Counted from the stretch's first letter, positions 46,598-58,740 are shown. The stretch is 64,000 nt of DNA from Xylona heveae TC161 (GCF_001619985.1 NW_017264194.1:310001-374000); one strand, 5' to 3'. Notes: generated by a model from the sequence alone, not told the origin. Numbers and translations are program-made.

Positions 46598-46839
46598 AAT
46601 GCAGAGTTACAGGCTGGACATGACAAGGCTATATTGCAATGCTTATTTCTATATGAGAGAGAAAGAAAGAGATATAGAGTCTTGCTCCTGATACCGCCCA
46701 TGTACATAAGGAGTAGTCAAATGAAAATAGTGAACTTGGGTGATGCTTGTGCCCTTGGATCGCTTTTGAGTATGGAATTGCAGTATAGGGACAAGAAAAG
46801 AGGGGAAAAGGAAAAGGAAAAGAAAAAAGAAAAGGGAGT

Positions 46840-48462
46840 CTATGAACCGTTAACAGCGGGTTTGGCTGCTGATGCGTCGCCATTTGTTGCGCTCGGCATA
46901 GGGATAGGACCGCCAGGAGAGTCGGGCAGTCGGGCGGTCAAGACTTCGACGCCGTCGGCCGTGACGAGGAGGGTGTGTTCTGCGATTGAAGAGATTAATA
47001 CTTTAACTCGATTACGGAAAGAGGAAAAAAGGAAAAGAAGAGAGAGAGAAACGAAAAGGACAGCTGGAGGACAAAAAAAAAAAGGGACGAAAAAACAAAG
47101 AGACAAAATCGGACAAAATAGGACAAAAAAAAAGAGACAAGAAATGCTCACCAAATTGAGCAGTGCGCTTGCCATCGGCGGTAACACTGGTCCAGTCATC
47201 AGGCCACGTCTTGTCCTTGTGCGTTCCCAGACAGATCATGGGCTCAATGGTAAAGCACATGCCCTCTCGCGCCGTTCCGACGGCCTTGTTCTTGGCATAA
47301 TGTGGGATATTGGGCGTGGCATGGAAGAGCTGGTTGATGCCGTGTCCGCAGTACGTCTTGACGACGCTGCAGTCGCGGCTCTTGGCGTGCTTCTCAATCA
47401 CGGTGCCGGGATCGCGGAACAGCATTCCCGGCTTGACAATCTCAATGGACTTGTCCAGACACTCGCGCGCCGTCTCGACCACGCGCACCGACTCCGGGTC
47501 GGCCTTGGCCCGGTCCCCGACATAGTATGTCTCGTTGAGGTCGGCGTGGAAACCGCCGTGGTAGACGCTGATGTCAAGGTTCAAAATGTCGCCGTCTTCG
47601 AGCGGCCGCTGGTCCGGAATGCCGTGGCAAATGACCTCGTTGGGCGACGTGCATAACGATTTGGGGAAGTGGCAGTAGTTTAACGGAGAAGGGTAACACT
47701 TTATCTCGTGGTCAGCGATTACTATATCCAAAGAACATGATTTTAAGGAACCCAATATGAGAGGCCCGCAAAGACGAAAGATAAAGTCGCAAGGGGTAGC
47801 TCAGATGAAAGTTGACAGTCGACAGTCGGACAAGTAAAACTCACATCTCTCTCCATGCAAGCCTTGTGAACAACCTCATCGATATAGTCCGTCGTCACGC
47901 CGGGCTTGGTAGCACGGGCGGCAATATCCAAAACCTCACGGCCCAGCTTGCAGACCTTGCGCATCGCATCCTGCTGCTGCTTGTCCAGTATAGTAATCTT
48001 ATTTCGGCCAACGAAAATCTGTTCCGAGCGCGGAATGCCCGTCTTGGCGTAATCGGGCTGCTTAATCGACGAGGGGACCTGCCGACGCGACGACAGAGGA
48101 TAAACGGGTCTCACGGAGCCGGTAAAAGGGTAGGTAGGGAACGGGTTATAATGGCCGGTGTCTGGATCAGGTTTAGAAACAACCTTGGGTGCAAGAAGGC
48201 TGCGGAGGGGATTATTACTTGCGGTCTTGTGGACGGCCTTGTGATCACCCTATAAACACACAGGAAAACATTGACAGGTAAGTTTGAAGGTTTTCAATGA
48301 GAGATTTAAGACGAAACGTACCCAGCTCTTCTTGAAACAGTCCTGAGAGCAGAAAAAGCTCTCCTTTCCAACCTTTAAACATGTCGGGCATTGCAGGGAA
48401 CCGGCGTCGTTGGGGCATTCCGTGCCCAGACATCTCCGTTTCGCAGGTTGTTCAGTAGCCAT
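46840..48462 (-). CDS. MAP1: methionine aminopeptidase 1
   Basis: Type I methionine aminopeptidase, which removes the initiator methionine from nascent proteins at the ribosome. Exons 48462-48322, 48249-47845, 47698-47152 and 46979-46840 give 410 residues. The N-terminal MYND-like zinc finger ([20 protein letters not shown], then [12 protein letters not shown], residues about 10-48) is the ribosome-association module of eukaryotic MAP1. Catalytic features: the [10 protein letters not shown] segment, the two metal-binding Asp residues in [20 protein letters not shown], the GHG histidine, the Glu of FTIEPM and the last Glu in [15 protein letters not shown]. The final intron carries a purine-rich run. 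The C-terminal tail is short and Pro/Ala-rich. Confidence 0.96.
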
Positions 48463-51005
48463 TTCGCCGATGCACAAGATCTTGACAAGGTAAAGAAACA
48501 AATTTGCTCTTCGAGGATCAAGAGCAAGCTGCGTGCAGAAAATCGATTGGCGTCTTCCCGTAAGTTAAAATATGCCTGTCAGCGCCAAGAATCATAAATT
48601 ATGCAGATTACTGCGGCCTGGCGGGAGAGAGGCAAAGATTATTATTATCAGATTATCAATCGGATCTCAAGCGAGCCTCCCCACACGGTTATTCGCGGTC
48701 CCGTACAACCAACTTGACCCGAAATATCCTCATATCGGGCCAGAAGAATCGAAGATATAAAAAGGCCAAGCAAATGGAGTGCGTAAAATGTTCCCAGTGC
48801 ATCTTATTGGACATTCTTTGCTGCATATAAGCAACTGGTAATATGTCTGTAATATCTATATTCATTTATATTTTTTCGTGGTAATTGTAAAATAGTTCGT
48901 ACATAAACGAAAGGTATGAAATGCAAACGATGATATCCAGCTACGTATGATTTAAGATTGAATCCCTGACCGGCAACCGGCTAAGGACACGAATAATAAG
49001 CTTCGCTTTTATCTTCTTCACTCTCAGGTTAGAAAGAACGTGCATAATACTTTCTCCTTCAATTCACATCGTTCGGCAAGTTGGACAATCACCTTTCTTC
49101 TTCAACATTCCCTTCCTGCAGTTCAAGTTAAAAAGGACCGTCGCTGCATCTCCTGACCTTGCAGGAGAAGTAAGAACAAAGCATTAGGGAAAGAGCTCTG
49201 TGGGTTTGATTGCTTCGAACAACCATCCCTTCGGGTCTATAAAACCCCATCATGTCCTCATCTCCTCTTTTAAAGTGTTATATCAAAGACGAGTATTCAG
49301 AAAATAGAATTCATTATGTAAGTAGAAGGCAACATAATCACAATCAGCCTCTGTCGAACTTATTCATCTTTATTCTTTGGCGTTGAGCTTTTTTTCTCAC
49401 ACTGTGTGATATAACATCTGATGAGCTGCCTTCTCCAATATCCATATTGCATTCTAACGCCGTCTCTCGCAGTGTTTAAAAAAAACCATCAAGAACCTTG
49501 ATTCAAGATTATCTGGACCAAGCCGATTACGATAAGGCAAGCCTACACATTATGATGTATATATTCAACTGACGCTGACAGTTTATTTAACATAGTTACA
49601 TAGTCCTCAGCTAGTCCAACTCAAGACGGGCAGAAGCAAAGGGTCTCACAAAAAAACGGCCCACTGAAATCTTGGAATAGGTCTCAGAAGAAATAGAAAC
49701 CCGCCAATTGCAACAACGAGATTTGTCCGGGCCTTCGTTGCCCTACTGATATAAGCTCCCATCGGTACATTCGAGATTTCGTATTCACGTACCTTGTCTG
49801 TAAAACTGGGATGGGGCCGGAGCAGGCTCGAATACTTTCAAATGAAGTGTATATCACGTCGAAGGATCTAGCGACTTCCCCAATAGAGGTCTTCATTGAG
49901 ACCTTCGAGGAGGATACTGTCACAATCAGATCATTCCACAGAACCGTTCAAGGTCATATCAAAGAGTATAAAAACGTGCGTACACATTTTATTGGCACCA
50001 TTGTTTCTTGTTTTCTCAACAAATTTTTTTTGAGCGCCGTTTTAACTTGAATATAGAGCCTTGTGACGGATTGGATTTTTCTATCTTATCTTTCGAAATG
50101 TTCAGCCGCGGCTTTATTTCTTGTTCGATTGGACAATGGACATTTTGTCCTTGTTTGGGCTAATCAGCCTCCAAAAGTTTTTGGTGCCTGCGCGTTCATT
50201 TTTTACGTTTATTCTGTTGTAACTTTGATCATGCATAGACGGCAGCGGCTGGAGGTCTTGACTCATGTGGAACGTGGTACTGCCCTCTGATCCTGAATAG
50301 GATGTCCGTTGGAACTTGAGGCCGATGGACACTGGGGGTCTTTGGTTCAGGGCGTTGGCAACTTGGCATAATTGACTCGAAGAGATGCAATCGTGAAATA
50401 TTACAAGTTTACAACACCACGGCTCTCTTGGATACAAAAGTACCAGAATAGAGGACTTCTACGACTTGGCTGGCAAAGTTCTCCGCTCGAGGACAAGGAA
50501 GCCAAAGAAGCCTAAGATTTTTCCAGATAACGACGCCGACTACTTCTTCCCGGAAGATTAGACAGCATCGACTAGAGCCATTTACACAGAAAACCAGGAC
50601 CAAGTGCTGAATTTCGAAAAGTGGGGATCACATCTTCTTGGGATGATATAAATATCGAACTTGTACATAGATGGGTTTAGCTAAAAAGACTACCTATACA
50701 TGGTCTAGAGTTTAATATTTGCCGTGAAGACCTGTCCAGACCAAAGCCTGATATGAACAACTTCTAAGCTACTTTGGTATAAAAATCTTTTTAGGCAAAG
50801 ACTGACCTAGGACAGATAAGTAAATATTCTAGGTATGGCCGTATAATGCTTCATCTCTACCTATTAAAAAGCTGTCGTACCATTGATGATTCTGAGCTCA
50901 TTAGAATTATTTGTTTAAGTTATTTCCTGGGTATTATATTTATGTACATGGAACAATAAATGGTATAAAATACAAACAATAATGTACATCTATTCACAAC
51001 TAGAG
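48463..51005. other. 2.5-kb region without a sound gene
   Basis: The MAP1 promoter lies at the left end. The middle and right hold AT-rich sequence and scattered coding-like fragments around 49.8-50.6 kb (listed separately). No intact gene can be supported. Confidence 0.5.
49811..50561 (+). pseudogene. possible degenerate gene of unknown type
   Basis: Three coding-looking pieces lie in order on the plus strand. The first is 49811-49978 (begins MGPEQARILSNEVYIT, ends before a GTGCGT donor-like site). Others lie near 50063-50200 and 50330-50561. The last ends with an acidic-aromatic tail (KIFPDNDADYFFPED) that looks like a real C-terminus. The pieces are not in a single reading frame and I could not derive a clean exon model. 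It may be a decayed gene, a lineage-specific gene with unusual introns, or chance. I do not recognise a family. Confidence 0.3.
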
Positions 51006-52827
51006 TCAACATATTGAGTGAAGCTTTCCAGAGACTGACAGCGTCCGGACAGCACCCCCCAAGCCCACAACAGCTGCAGCACCTAAAACACCTACAAAAG
51101 TCAGATCCCAATTGTTCGCTTTCCACCAAGACATACGCATATCGGCAGTCTGTAAGTGCATGGGCCGCGATCTCATCTTGCGAGAAGAATCATCTTCTCG
51201 AAGACTATAGTGGTGGTCCCACAGCGTCTCCTCGATGAGGTCAGCGCCATATTCCTTCTTGCGGGAGGATACTTGTGCAATCTTCTGCATGCGCAACACA
51301 TTACGTGTCACGGAACCGTCATGGTCAAGCAGGAGTTGCGTAAGCTTTGCCCGTAACTCATTCAGACTGAAATCGGCCTTGTCCAGAGCGAGTGCCACTT
51401 CTGCTTCGGTAAGGCGGAGAGCATTTAAAATCTGATCAAAATAGAATCCGAGTACGAGCATTGCTGTGCCATGATACAAAGCTTCATTCGCGGAAGAGCC
51501 GCCACCGTGGGTGACGAAGAGGACAGTGTGAGGGTGGTCCAAGACGGCGCGCTGAGGCGCAAAGGGCACAAATTTCCACGACGGATGCTTTCCGTCGAGA
51601 AGCTCGCCTACCTTGGAATTGGTTTTGCTGACGACCAAATCTTCATCTCGGTCAAAAAGCTTCATCTGCGCGGCATTAGCGGCCCAGACAACCCCGTCAA
51701 TATGACCAGCCTGTAAAGACGCCGAAAGGGCTTTCATAAACTTGGTGAGATCAACAGGCAGGATTCGAATGCTATTTTCAGCATCAGCATACGGATAACG
51801 TATAGAATAGTTGCTGTTATATTTCGCTGGCATGCAGAGGCTGTGGCAAAGCACGTACCACTGAGGAGGAACAAAGGTAGAGGGTAGGGTCCAGTACTCA
51901 CTGCGTGCCAAACGCTACATAGACGACTCTACGGTGGGTCTTGTAAAATTCAAAAAGTTCTTCGTCCAAGGGAGGATATTCCTCAGGCAAGACTGGACCC
52001 ACTGCGGCCACGAGCGGCGGAAGATCTTTGGGTGTCTCGAGGCCCCAAAATGAATTGACCAGAATCAAATAATCTGGCTTTTTGAACATGGGTAATGTGT
52101 AGTAAACTCCGGACGTTCGCCTCATCTGTCGCATAAGCCACATCCAGTCGATGAGGGCAGGAAGTGCCCTAATTGGTCGGAATGCGGCGCGCAATCGCGT
52201 CCAGAGCGAGGCATGTTCGCTCGTGAGGGCATCAATCTGGAATCCAGGCATTCCAGGGATGAATGGACTAGGACAGAATCCATAGGGCATCTGAGGCCAA
52301 ACGTGGCAGAATGGGATCCCGAGCTGGATGTTTATATCCTTGACGGCATCCGCAAAAAAGTCTGCCACGATGAAATTGGGACGACATTCCGGGATGACTT
52401 GATTCTTGAGATGCGCATAATCATCTTTCCAGAACAAATCCACAGTGACTTTTCCAGCAAAGGAACGCTTCATGTCTTTGCGGATGTCTGATTGTTGCAT
52501 TTGCAGATAGTGACGGTCCTCGAATTCAGGGTCCATATCGGGACCCATAGTATAGACTTTCTTGATAAATGAATAGTAGGGTGACTCAACCCATTTCTCT
52601 TGACCTTGATGAGTAGCAAACTCTATCTGGTATCCTCGAGCATGCAATATTCGACCAAGCTCCAATACTGGGGCTGTGGAGGCAAGCCCAAAAGGGCTGT
52701 CGTGTCAGTTGCTCCTGTACTGCATGGAGAGGTCCATGGTTCGTTTGGGGGGAAATTTGTGCACACCTGCATGAGTAAAACCGCCTGTGCCCACCACGAG
52801 CAATATCTTCATCTCTGATGGATCCAT
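51006..52827 (-). CDS. family 1 UDP-glycosyltransferase with C-terminal anchor
   Basis: UDP-sugar-dependent glycosyltransferase of the UGT/GT1 family; acceptor unknown (sterol, lipid or secondary metabolite are possible). Exons 52827-52767, 52673-51902 and 51771-51006 give 532 residues. The N-terminus opens with a Rossmann strand and Gly-rich loop (KILLVVGTGGFTHAAPVLELGR), which the 93-nt first intron splits. The C-terminal donor domain shows VYVAFGTQ, then TVLFVTHGGGSSANEALYHG, the UGT-type signature, and FYFDQILNA in place of the plant DQ motif. The last 40 residues hold a hydrophobic helix (VGVLGAAAVVGLGGAV), probably a membrane anchor. The 130-nt second intron is open for part of its length; I chose its acceptor to join GTQ to IRILPVDLTKF. 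Confidence 0.85.
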
Positions 52828-53899
52828 ATTATTTCAGACCGCAAAATCGCAAAGTCAACATTTGGGTTTTGAGCATATTTTATTCACGAGGTCGAGGGGT
52901 ATTGGTGCCGTCCCTCCATAGTGGAAATATATGCTATTGACTACCGAAGCTTCGTGGGGTTGGCGTATCGGGAACCATCCCTTGCCGTTCCGAACGATGG
53001 AACTCCCATCTTCCGTTAGAGTCGATTGCGGATCACCTCTACCCGTCCGATGCTACAATGCCTCGAAATCACTTCACAGTTGATTTATATTTTAAATCTT
53101 GCAAATAGGCAAGTCATGCTCAAAGGAATGCCTTCTCGACATGTGTTGCTGAACATGACATCTCAGAAATCTGGCTTGATCGGCACTTTTTAGTGTCGAT
53201 GCCATCTATAACGTGAAATGGACCTTTCAGCGCAGGGAAGACATGTCTTTTTACCAGTGACATGTCTTATTTTGACTGCTGTCTAAGAGACAACTGAGAG
53301 AGGAAATCCAGCGGCCCTATTGCTAGGTAATAGAATGCCGTCTGAGATGAATTCACCTTTGCTGGCAAAATCCGAACCCCATCTTGTCAGAAAACAGTAT
53401 CCATTCAGGAGTCACCCATTCAGGAATTATCCACGTTGCCGTATCCAATGCACTTTTCCACATTGGTTCTTCTTTTCTTTCCTGTCCATTTTTGTCATTT
53501 TGAACGCACTTGGATTGCAGATCACGAGGCTCAGTCGTGCTTGCCTCATCTGGGCCAAATAGGCAAGCTGACGATGAAACACGTTGACGATTCCCAAACG
53601 GCCAACGACCACGACAGCATTTTGCTTCATCTCGCCCGCTAAGCCATTTTGAAGAGGATCTAGCGGATATAATCAGACCTATCTTGGAATTTCAATGTGC
53701 TGGCAATTATGAGGAAAGAGCGAGACAGGCCGATAAATTTCTTGCCCACACACCTTCCATTCTTGCTTCTTTTATTTTTCTTCTTGTTGTACTATTTCAA
53801 AAAGCAAACGCACTTTCCCCCAACCTTTCTTTCTATCATACCCGCGTTCTAAAATTCTGAATATCACAAGCTTCAAAATAAGAAAACAGTCAAGCGAAA
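52828..53899. other. intergenic divergent promoters
   Basis: About 1.07 kb between the divergent glycosyltransferase and secreted-protein genes. The right end is CT-rich (53755-53850), typical of fungal transcription start regions. No gene. Confidence 0.55.
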
Positions 53900-55249
53900 A
53901 TGTTCATTCTCCAGCTGGGACTTCTCCTCTCACTGGGACATGCCCTTGTGCTCGTCTCAGCGAGAAACCTCGTTCACCTTCCTTTAAAGGCGCCAAAGCT
54001 TGGTCTTCCTCCGCGCGAAGACACTGCAGTCAAACCTACTGTCGCCAATCCCGTTCCTCTCTACGTTCCCATGCAATATGTGCCTCCCTTACCGGAGAAC
54101 GTCACTGAACTTGAACTTTTTGTCCTCATCGAACCGGTCATTGTGGAATATAATCCAGAATATAGATCCTTAATTCTGGAACAAACAAGACTCGCAGCAT
54201 CAGCATCTTGGTCGTCCAACCCACACGTCAACTCGTCCAGCGCTCATCATGCGGCCGATGCCAACAAGACTAACAATGTCAATAATCCCACCTACACCAT
54301 CGCCAACAGCAGCGACGACCACAGCGGCCTGCATGCCCGGTTCTTTGTTCATTTCTGGGACAAGACGCTTGAACAATGCTGCCGTGAGCGTGGTCCTCTC
54401 AAGAACATGACATTTGTTGAACGTTTCGGCCGCCTCTTCTCTATTATCCCCAGCGAATGCGATTGGAGCTGCGATCCCGACGGTCACGTCATGAAGCATG
54501 CGTGGATTACAAGTCCGTATAAGCGGGATGAGATGCCGACTGCAACGCCTTTCCCCTCCTCTGTCGATTCTCCTGTTGAGCGTTCCCCTTCTTCGGGAGT
54601 GCTCAAGCTACACGCAGTCCCTAACAATCACCATGGCCCCAATCCTGTTGAACAACAAACCACGTCGACGGAGAGATCAAAGTGGTTTAGTAATTGGTCT
54701 GGTCCTGTCACTGATGTCACTGAAGCTGAAGCGGGAGCGGTACGGGAAGGAAACCAGGAACAGAAACGAGACCGGAAACCTACTGTCCCTGCCGTTGCAA
54801 ATGTCTTTCCCGGCAAGCACCATCTTGGATTTATCACCATGCCCGTCGAACCGGAGTCTACCAAGTCTCTAAGGCCCCTTCCCACGCAGGAAACCCGAAA
54901 TCTCAATGCTCGGCACCATGGTCCGCTGCTGGTCGAACCGGCAACTTCGTCTTCGTCTTCGTCTTTTTCGACAGCGCCTCCCTCGCCTTCGTCGTTGAAC
55001 CACCACCACAAAAGAACCGAACAAACGTACACCTCTGCAGGACACATGACCTTCGAAGACGCCAAGGAAATTGCCAGAGCAGGCGCAGCGGCAGGCGCTA
55101 TCGGCGCAGAGATTGTGGCCGCCCCGATACGCCATAAGTTGTTTGATCATTGGGAGCATAATGATCATCGCCGTGAGAACCATCTCGAGGATCATGACAT
55201 GAATCTTCCCGCTGCCCCTACGCCTACTCACGATCGGCACTGGTATTGA
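53900..55249 (+). CDS. secreted protein of unknown function
   Basis: Not recognised. Single exon, 449 residues. An N-terminal hydrophobic segment (FILQLGLLLSLGHALVLVSA) looks like a signal peptide. A folded-looking part (about residues 40-215) contains PLYVPMQYVPPLP, a hydrophobic FVLIEPVIVEYNPEY stretch and two Cys clusters (LEQCCRERG and PSECDWSCDPDGH). N-glycosylation sequons include NVT, NSS (twice) and NMT. The rest is Ser/Pro/His-rich with a Ser run, then a small helical segment (FEDAKEIARAGAAAGAIGAEI) and an Asp/His-rich end. The Cys-rich core and glycosylation fit an extracellular or wall protein; the function is not known to me. Confidence 0.75.
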   Translation: MFILQLGLLLSLGHALVLVSARNLVHLPLKAPKLGLPPREDTAVKPTVANPVPLYVPMQYVPPLPENVTELELFVLIEPVIVEYNPEYRSLILEQTRLAASASWSSNPHVNSSSAHHAADANKTNNVNNPTYTIANSSDDHSGLHARFFVHFWDKTLEQCCRERGPLKNMTFVERFGRLFSIIPSECDWSCDPDGHVMKHAWITSPYKRDEMPTATPFPSSVDSPVERSPSSGVLKLHAVPNNHHGPNPVEQQTTSTERSKWFSNWSGPVTDVTEAEAGAVREGNQEQKRDRKPTVPAVANVFPGKHHLGFITMPVEPESTKSLRPLPTQETRNLNARHHGPLLVEPATSSSSSSFSTAPPSPSSLNHHHKRTEQTYTSAGHMTFEDAKEIARAGAAAGAIGAEIVAAPIRHKLFDHWEHNDHRRENHLEDHDMNLPAAPTPTHDRHWY

Positions 55250-55635
55250 GTGTCTCTCTCTTCCTATTTTTTTCTTTCCCTTGTTTCTTTCCCCTGTTTC
55301 TTTCCCCTGTTTCTTCCCCTTGTTGATTTAACTTGTTCTTCCTTTTGCTTGTAGTTTATCCTGTTTTCACCCTTCCTTTTCTTTGTTTTCATCTTTTCTT
55401 TCAAACCCACACATGGTTTTTTGCCTTGGTCGTTTTGGTATCCCAGGTCTGGTCAGGTCTTTTCTTCTTTAATTGGGTTTGGACTCGGGGGATTGGGGGA
55501 TTGGCGGAAGGGGGAAGAAGGGAGGTGGGGCACTTCTTTCTCTCGTTTTTTTCTTCTTCTGAATTGGTGCTCCGCACGTCATTTGGCTAAGGGTTGTCTT
55601 TCACTACGGACATATGGCTCGTTAATTTGATAGAA

Positions 55636-55691
55636 TTGAATTCAGTATCATTTTGTCATGGACTTGAATTCAATATCATTTGGTCAGGGAC
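55636..55691. repeat. 28-bp tandem duplication
   Basis: Two adjacent 28-bp copies beginning TTGAATTCA differ at about three positions; a small local duplication in the convergent 3' region. Confidence 0.8.
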
Positions 55692-55870
55692 TCATGGAAG
55701 ACTCCGAGCTGATGATATGGCCAGAGTCCAGACGGCAACAAAACTCTTTTTTTCTTTGTAGAAACCTGGATCCTGACAATTTTTTTTTTTGAGAAATGTA
55801 TTTGATATAATTCAAATACAGTAGATTCTATACGTGATACATGTTTTCTTGAACTGGTATCGTGATACGT

Positions 55871-55906
55871 GGATACATGGATACATGGATACATGGATAC
55901 ATGGAT
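55871..55906. repeat. GGATACAT tandem repeat
   Basis: Four and a half copies of an 8-bp unit, flanked by degenerate copies, downstream of the ADE2 stop. Confidence 0.85.
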
Positions 55907-56100
55907 ATTGAAAGCCAGGTATGTAACGATGTTTGTCAGAGTAAAAGAGAAGAGGAAAAGTAGGTAAAGTAAGTAGTTGGATATACAATGAGAATGGGTA
56001 GCATACGCTGGCCATTTAGATGACGAGAAAGACGACGGGAATGAAAAGAAGTAGAAAGGAAAAAGGGTGAAGGGGAAGAAAAGAAAAAGAGGGAAGGGGC

Positions 56101-58128
56101 TTAAGCCTTGCCAGGATAATCCTCCCAGCCGACATTGCCCAGCTTGTCCACCTTTTCGTAGACGCCATTCTCCATGTCTTTCATGTATTTTTCCATTTTC
56201 TGCAGCACGGCCACGTCGGAAGAGCCGATGATGCGGATGGCGAGGAGAGCGGCGTTGATGGAGTTGTTGATGGCGACGGTGGCGACGGGGATGCCTCTCT
56301 GTTGGATTATTAGCATTAACATCGAGTAAAAAGATAACAGAAGGCAGATTTTCCAATCTCGTATTCTATTATCTACTTTATTTCCCTTTTCTTTTCCCTT
56401 TTCTAGAAAAGGGAAATAAAGTAGATAATAGAATACGAGATTGGAAAATACATACCGGCATCTGAACAATGCTGAGCAAACTGTCCATGCCGTCCAAGGT
56501 GCTTCCCTTGACGGGCACGCCAATGACAGGAAGGGGCGTGCTTGCGGCAACCATGCCGGGCAAGTGGGCGGCACCACCCGCAGCGGCGATGATAGCCTTG
56601 ATGCCTCTTGCGGCAGCTTCCTGTGCGAAAGCGAACATGCGGCCGGGAGTGCGGTGGGCGGAGGTGATGGTGACTTCAAAGGGAATGTTGAACTCGCGGA
56701 GCAAGGCGATACCGGGCTTGAGGACGGGAAGATCGGAATCGGAGCCCATGGTGACGGCGACGAGCGGTGGCGCTTGGGTGGACTTGGGCTGCTGCGTGGC
56801 AACAGAGCCAGCAGCTTGGGGCTTCTTGGAGGGGTCTTTGCGCGCGGCGCGGACCCGGTCGACGGCGTCGATCAGGGGAGTGATGCGCTTCTCGGCTTCT
56901 GTCATAGATCCAGCCAGGACAGTCACATGGCCCATCTTGCGGCCGGGACGGGCATCGCCCTTGCCATAGAGATGGATACTAGCGCCGGGGGTGACGAGAG
57001 CTTCGCGCGCAACGGTCAAGTGGGAGTCAGGATCAGCGCCGCCGAGGAAGTTAAGCATGATGGCGCTGGTGTCGGGGGTGTTCATCTGTGTTCCGTCGAT
57101 GGGGAAAGGTAGGTCCAGAATGGCCCGAAGGTGGGCGTCGTATTGAGACACGGGGCAGGCTTCAATGGTGTAGTGACCGGAGTTGTGCGGCCGGGGGGCG
57201 ATTTCGTTGATCAAAAGGTTTCCTGTACAGACCAATGATTAGAAACAAGAGTTGACTTTGACGGCATTTGCGGGGGGAGGGGGGAGGGGGGGAAATGGCT
57301 TGTTGGTAAATGCTTACCATCCTGTCCCAAGAACATCTCGACGCCAAAGACGCCTTTACCCCAGAATCCAGCGACGGCTCGTCTCGCCAGAATCTGAGCT
57401 TGCTGGGCAAGTCGTTCAGAAACGTTTCGTGCAGGAGCATAGACGAGCTTGCAGATGCTCTCCTCGTGGACAGTCTCGACGGTCGGGAATGCGAGTGTTG
57501 ACTGCTCCCACGCATCGGCAGAGGCATCTTCTTTGGTCTTGGCAACCATGACTGCAAGCTCTGCCTTGAAATTGGCCCATCTCTCGGCATACAAGGGGCG
57601 CTTGCCCAATGCTTCAAGAGCAGCAGGGACGTCGGCAGCGGACTCAACGGGGAAATTTCCGCGGCCATCATACGCCTGGGTACGAGACTTGAGCATGTAC
57701 GGGAAGCCCAGCTTCTCGCCCACCTTTTTCAATTCCTCCTCGGTGTTGTGCGCAATAGGAATCGATTCTGCAGTCTCAACGCCCTGCTCCAGCAGGTGCT
57801 CTTTTTGCAGATATTTGTCCTGGATGACCCGGATAGTCTTCCAGCTTGGTTGGATCTGAATGGCGTCACCGCGTTCCTTGGCCACCTCCTCGAGGATATG
57901 GGTGTTGACATGTTCAATCTCGACCGTCACGATGTCGCATTCTTTCGACAGCTTGCGAATGGCATCAGGGTCGGCGAACGAGCCGTTGATGTGGGGGTGA
58001 TTAATTTGCTTGGCGGGGGAGTTCTCAGCGTCGAGAACCACCACTTTCAGATTCAACCTGTGGGCGGCCTCAATGAGCATACGGCCCAATTGGCCACCTC
58101 CCAATACGCCAATGGTGCGCTTGTCCAT
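56101..58128 (-). CDS. ADE2: phosphoribosylaminoimidazole carboxylase ADE2
   Basis: Bifunctional purine enzyme of the cytosol that turns aminoimidazole ribotide into its carboxylated form. Fungi fuse the PurK and PurE activities. Exons 58128-57318, 57222-56456 and 56298-56101 give 591 residues, the family length. The PurK-like ATP-grasp part begins [14 protein letters not shown] and includes [12 protein letters not shown] and [15 protein letters not shown]; the second exon opens with [19 protein letters not shown]. The PurE part contains [35 protein letters not shown] and [14 protein letters not shown]. The second intron (56299-56455) is mostly a perfect hairpin (separate entry). Confidence 0.97.
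56347..56449. repeat. perfect 45-bp inverted repeat in ADE2 intron 2
   Basis: Arms 56347-56391 and 56405-56449 are exact reverse complements with a 13-nt pyrimidine-rich spacer. In the transcript the first arm starts directly after the GTATGT donor (56450-56455), and the second ends about 48 nt before the acceptor, leaving the branch region (TGCTAAT) unpaired. Confidence 0.93.
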
Positions 58129-58740
58129 GGTGCTTATAGATGGAGATGTGAAAAGGCGATTCAGGACAAAATGCAGCGCGGCGGGAAAGTTTTGGGTAAC
58201 AGTAACGCTGGCCGGAAGAAGCCGAGAATTCGAGTCAAGAAAAAAGTTCCAAGATGTCGCGACCCCTCGCTCTCTGTCCCGCCGTAAATAATCTAATCTC
58301 GATCTAGATTATCAAATCTCATCCATCTAATCTCCATTCATCTCCGGCCGGAGAGCGCTCTTGTGCATTCATGGACCTGGCTATAATTCAACGCTTCAAG
58401 AGTACCTAAATAGTTGACTTTCCATCTCACAATGATTCTAATTATTAGCTGAATGTAAAGAAGATGCTCTGGGTTACAATCTGCAAAATTATCGCTGAAT
58501 AGAAATATATATTTCAATGCATGCATTAATGACTTTACCATTTATTACGCATGCGTTATGATGCTAAGGTGCAAGTGCTACACAATTGCTATGCCAAAGC
58601 TACCGTGCGCAGCTTTCCCAAGACTCGTATACTGATAAACGCCCAAGCCTTTAATCTAGTTATTTGATGCTTTGATGCAAAGTTACGCAGGAATCATGTG
58701 CCGCGAAAATCATGCGCTAACCGAGTGGTTTTCCTCCCGT
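58129..58740. other. intergenic ADE2-NUS1
   Basis: ADE2 promoter on the minus strand and NUS1 3' flank. There are short AATCTA/TAGATT symmetric runs near 58285-58310. No gene. Confidence 0.55.

Larger units (their letters stand above)
45800..46839. other. convergent intergenic epsin-MAP1
   Basis: T-rich epsin 3' flank, then short tandem repeats: ATTCA/ATTCC units near 46325-46350, 9-bp units at 46445-46480 and ACAGTA-type units at 46531-46597. No gene. Confidence 0.6.
55250..56100. other. convergent intergenic with tandem repeats
   Basis: 3' flanks of two convergent genes. Imperfect CCCTTGTTTCTTTCC units at about 55274-55325, a 28-bp direct duplication at 55636-55691 and GGATACAT repeats at 55871-55906. 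Confidence 0.6.

Noticed and set aside
46634-47656. 340-codon plus-strand frame across MAP1
   Set aside because: Antisense to the well-supported MAP1 exons and introns; the composition is that of a shadow frame.
56441-57112. 223-codon plus-strand frame across ADE2
   Set aside because: Antisense to conserved PurE coding sequence.
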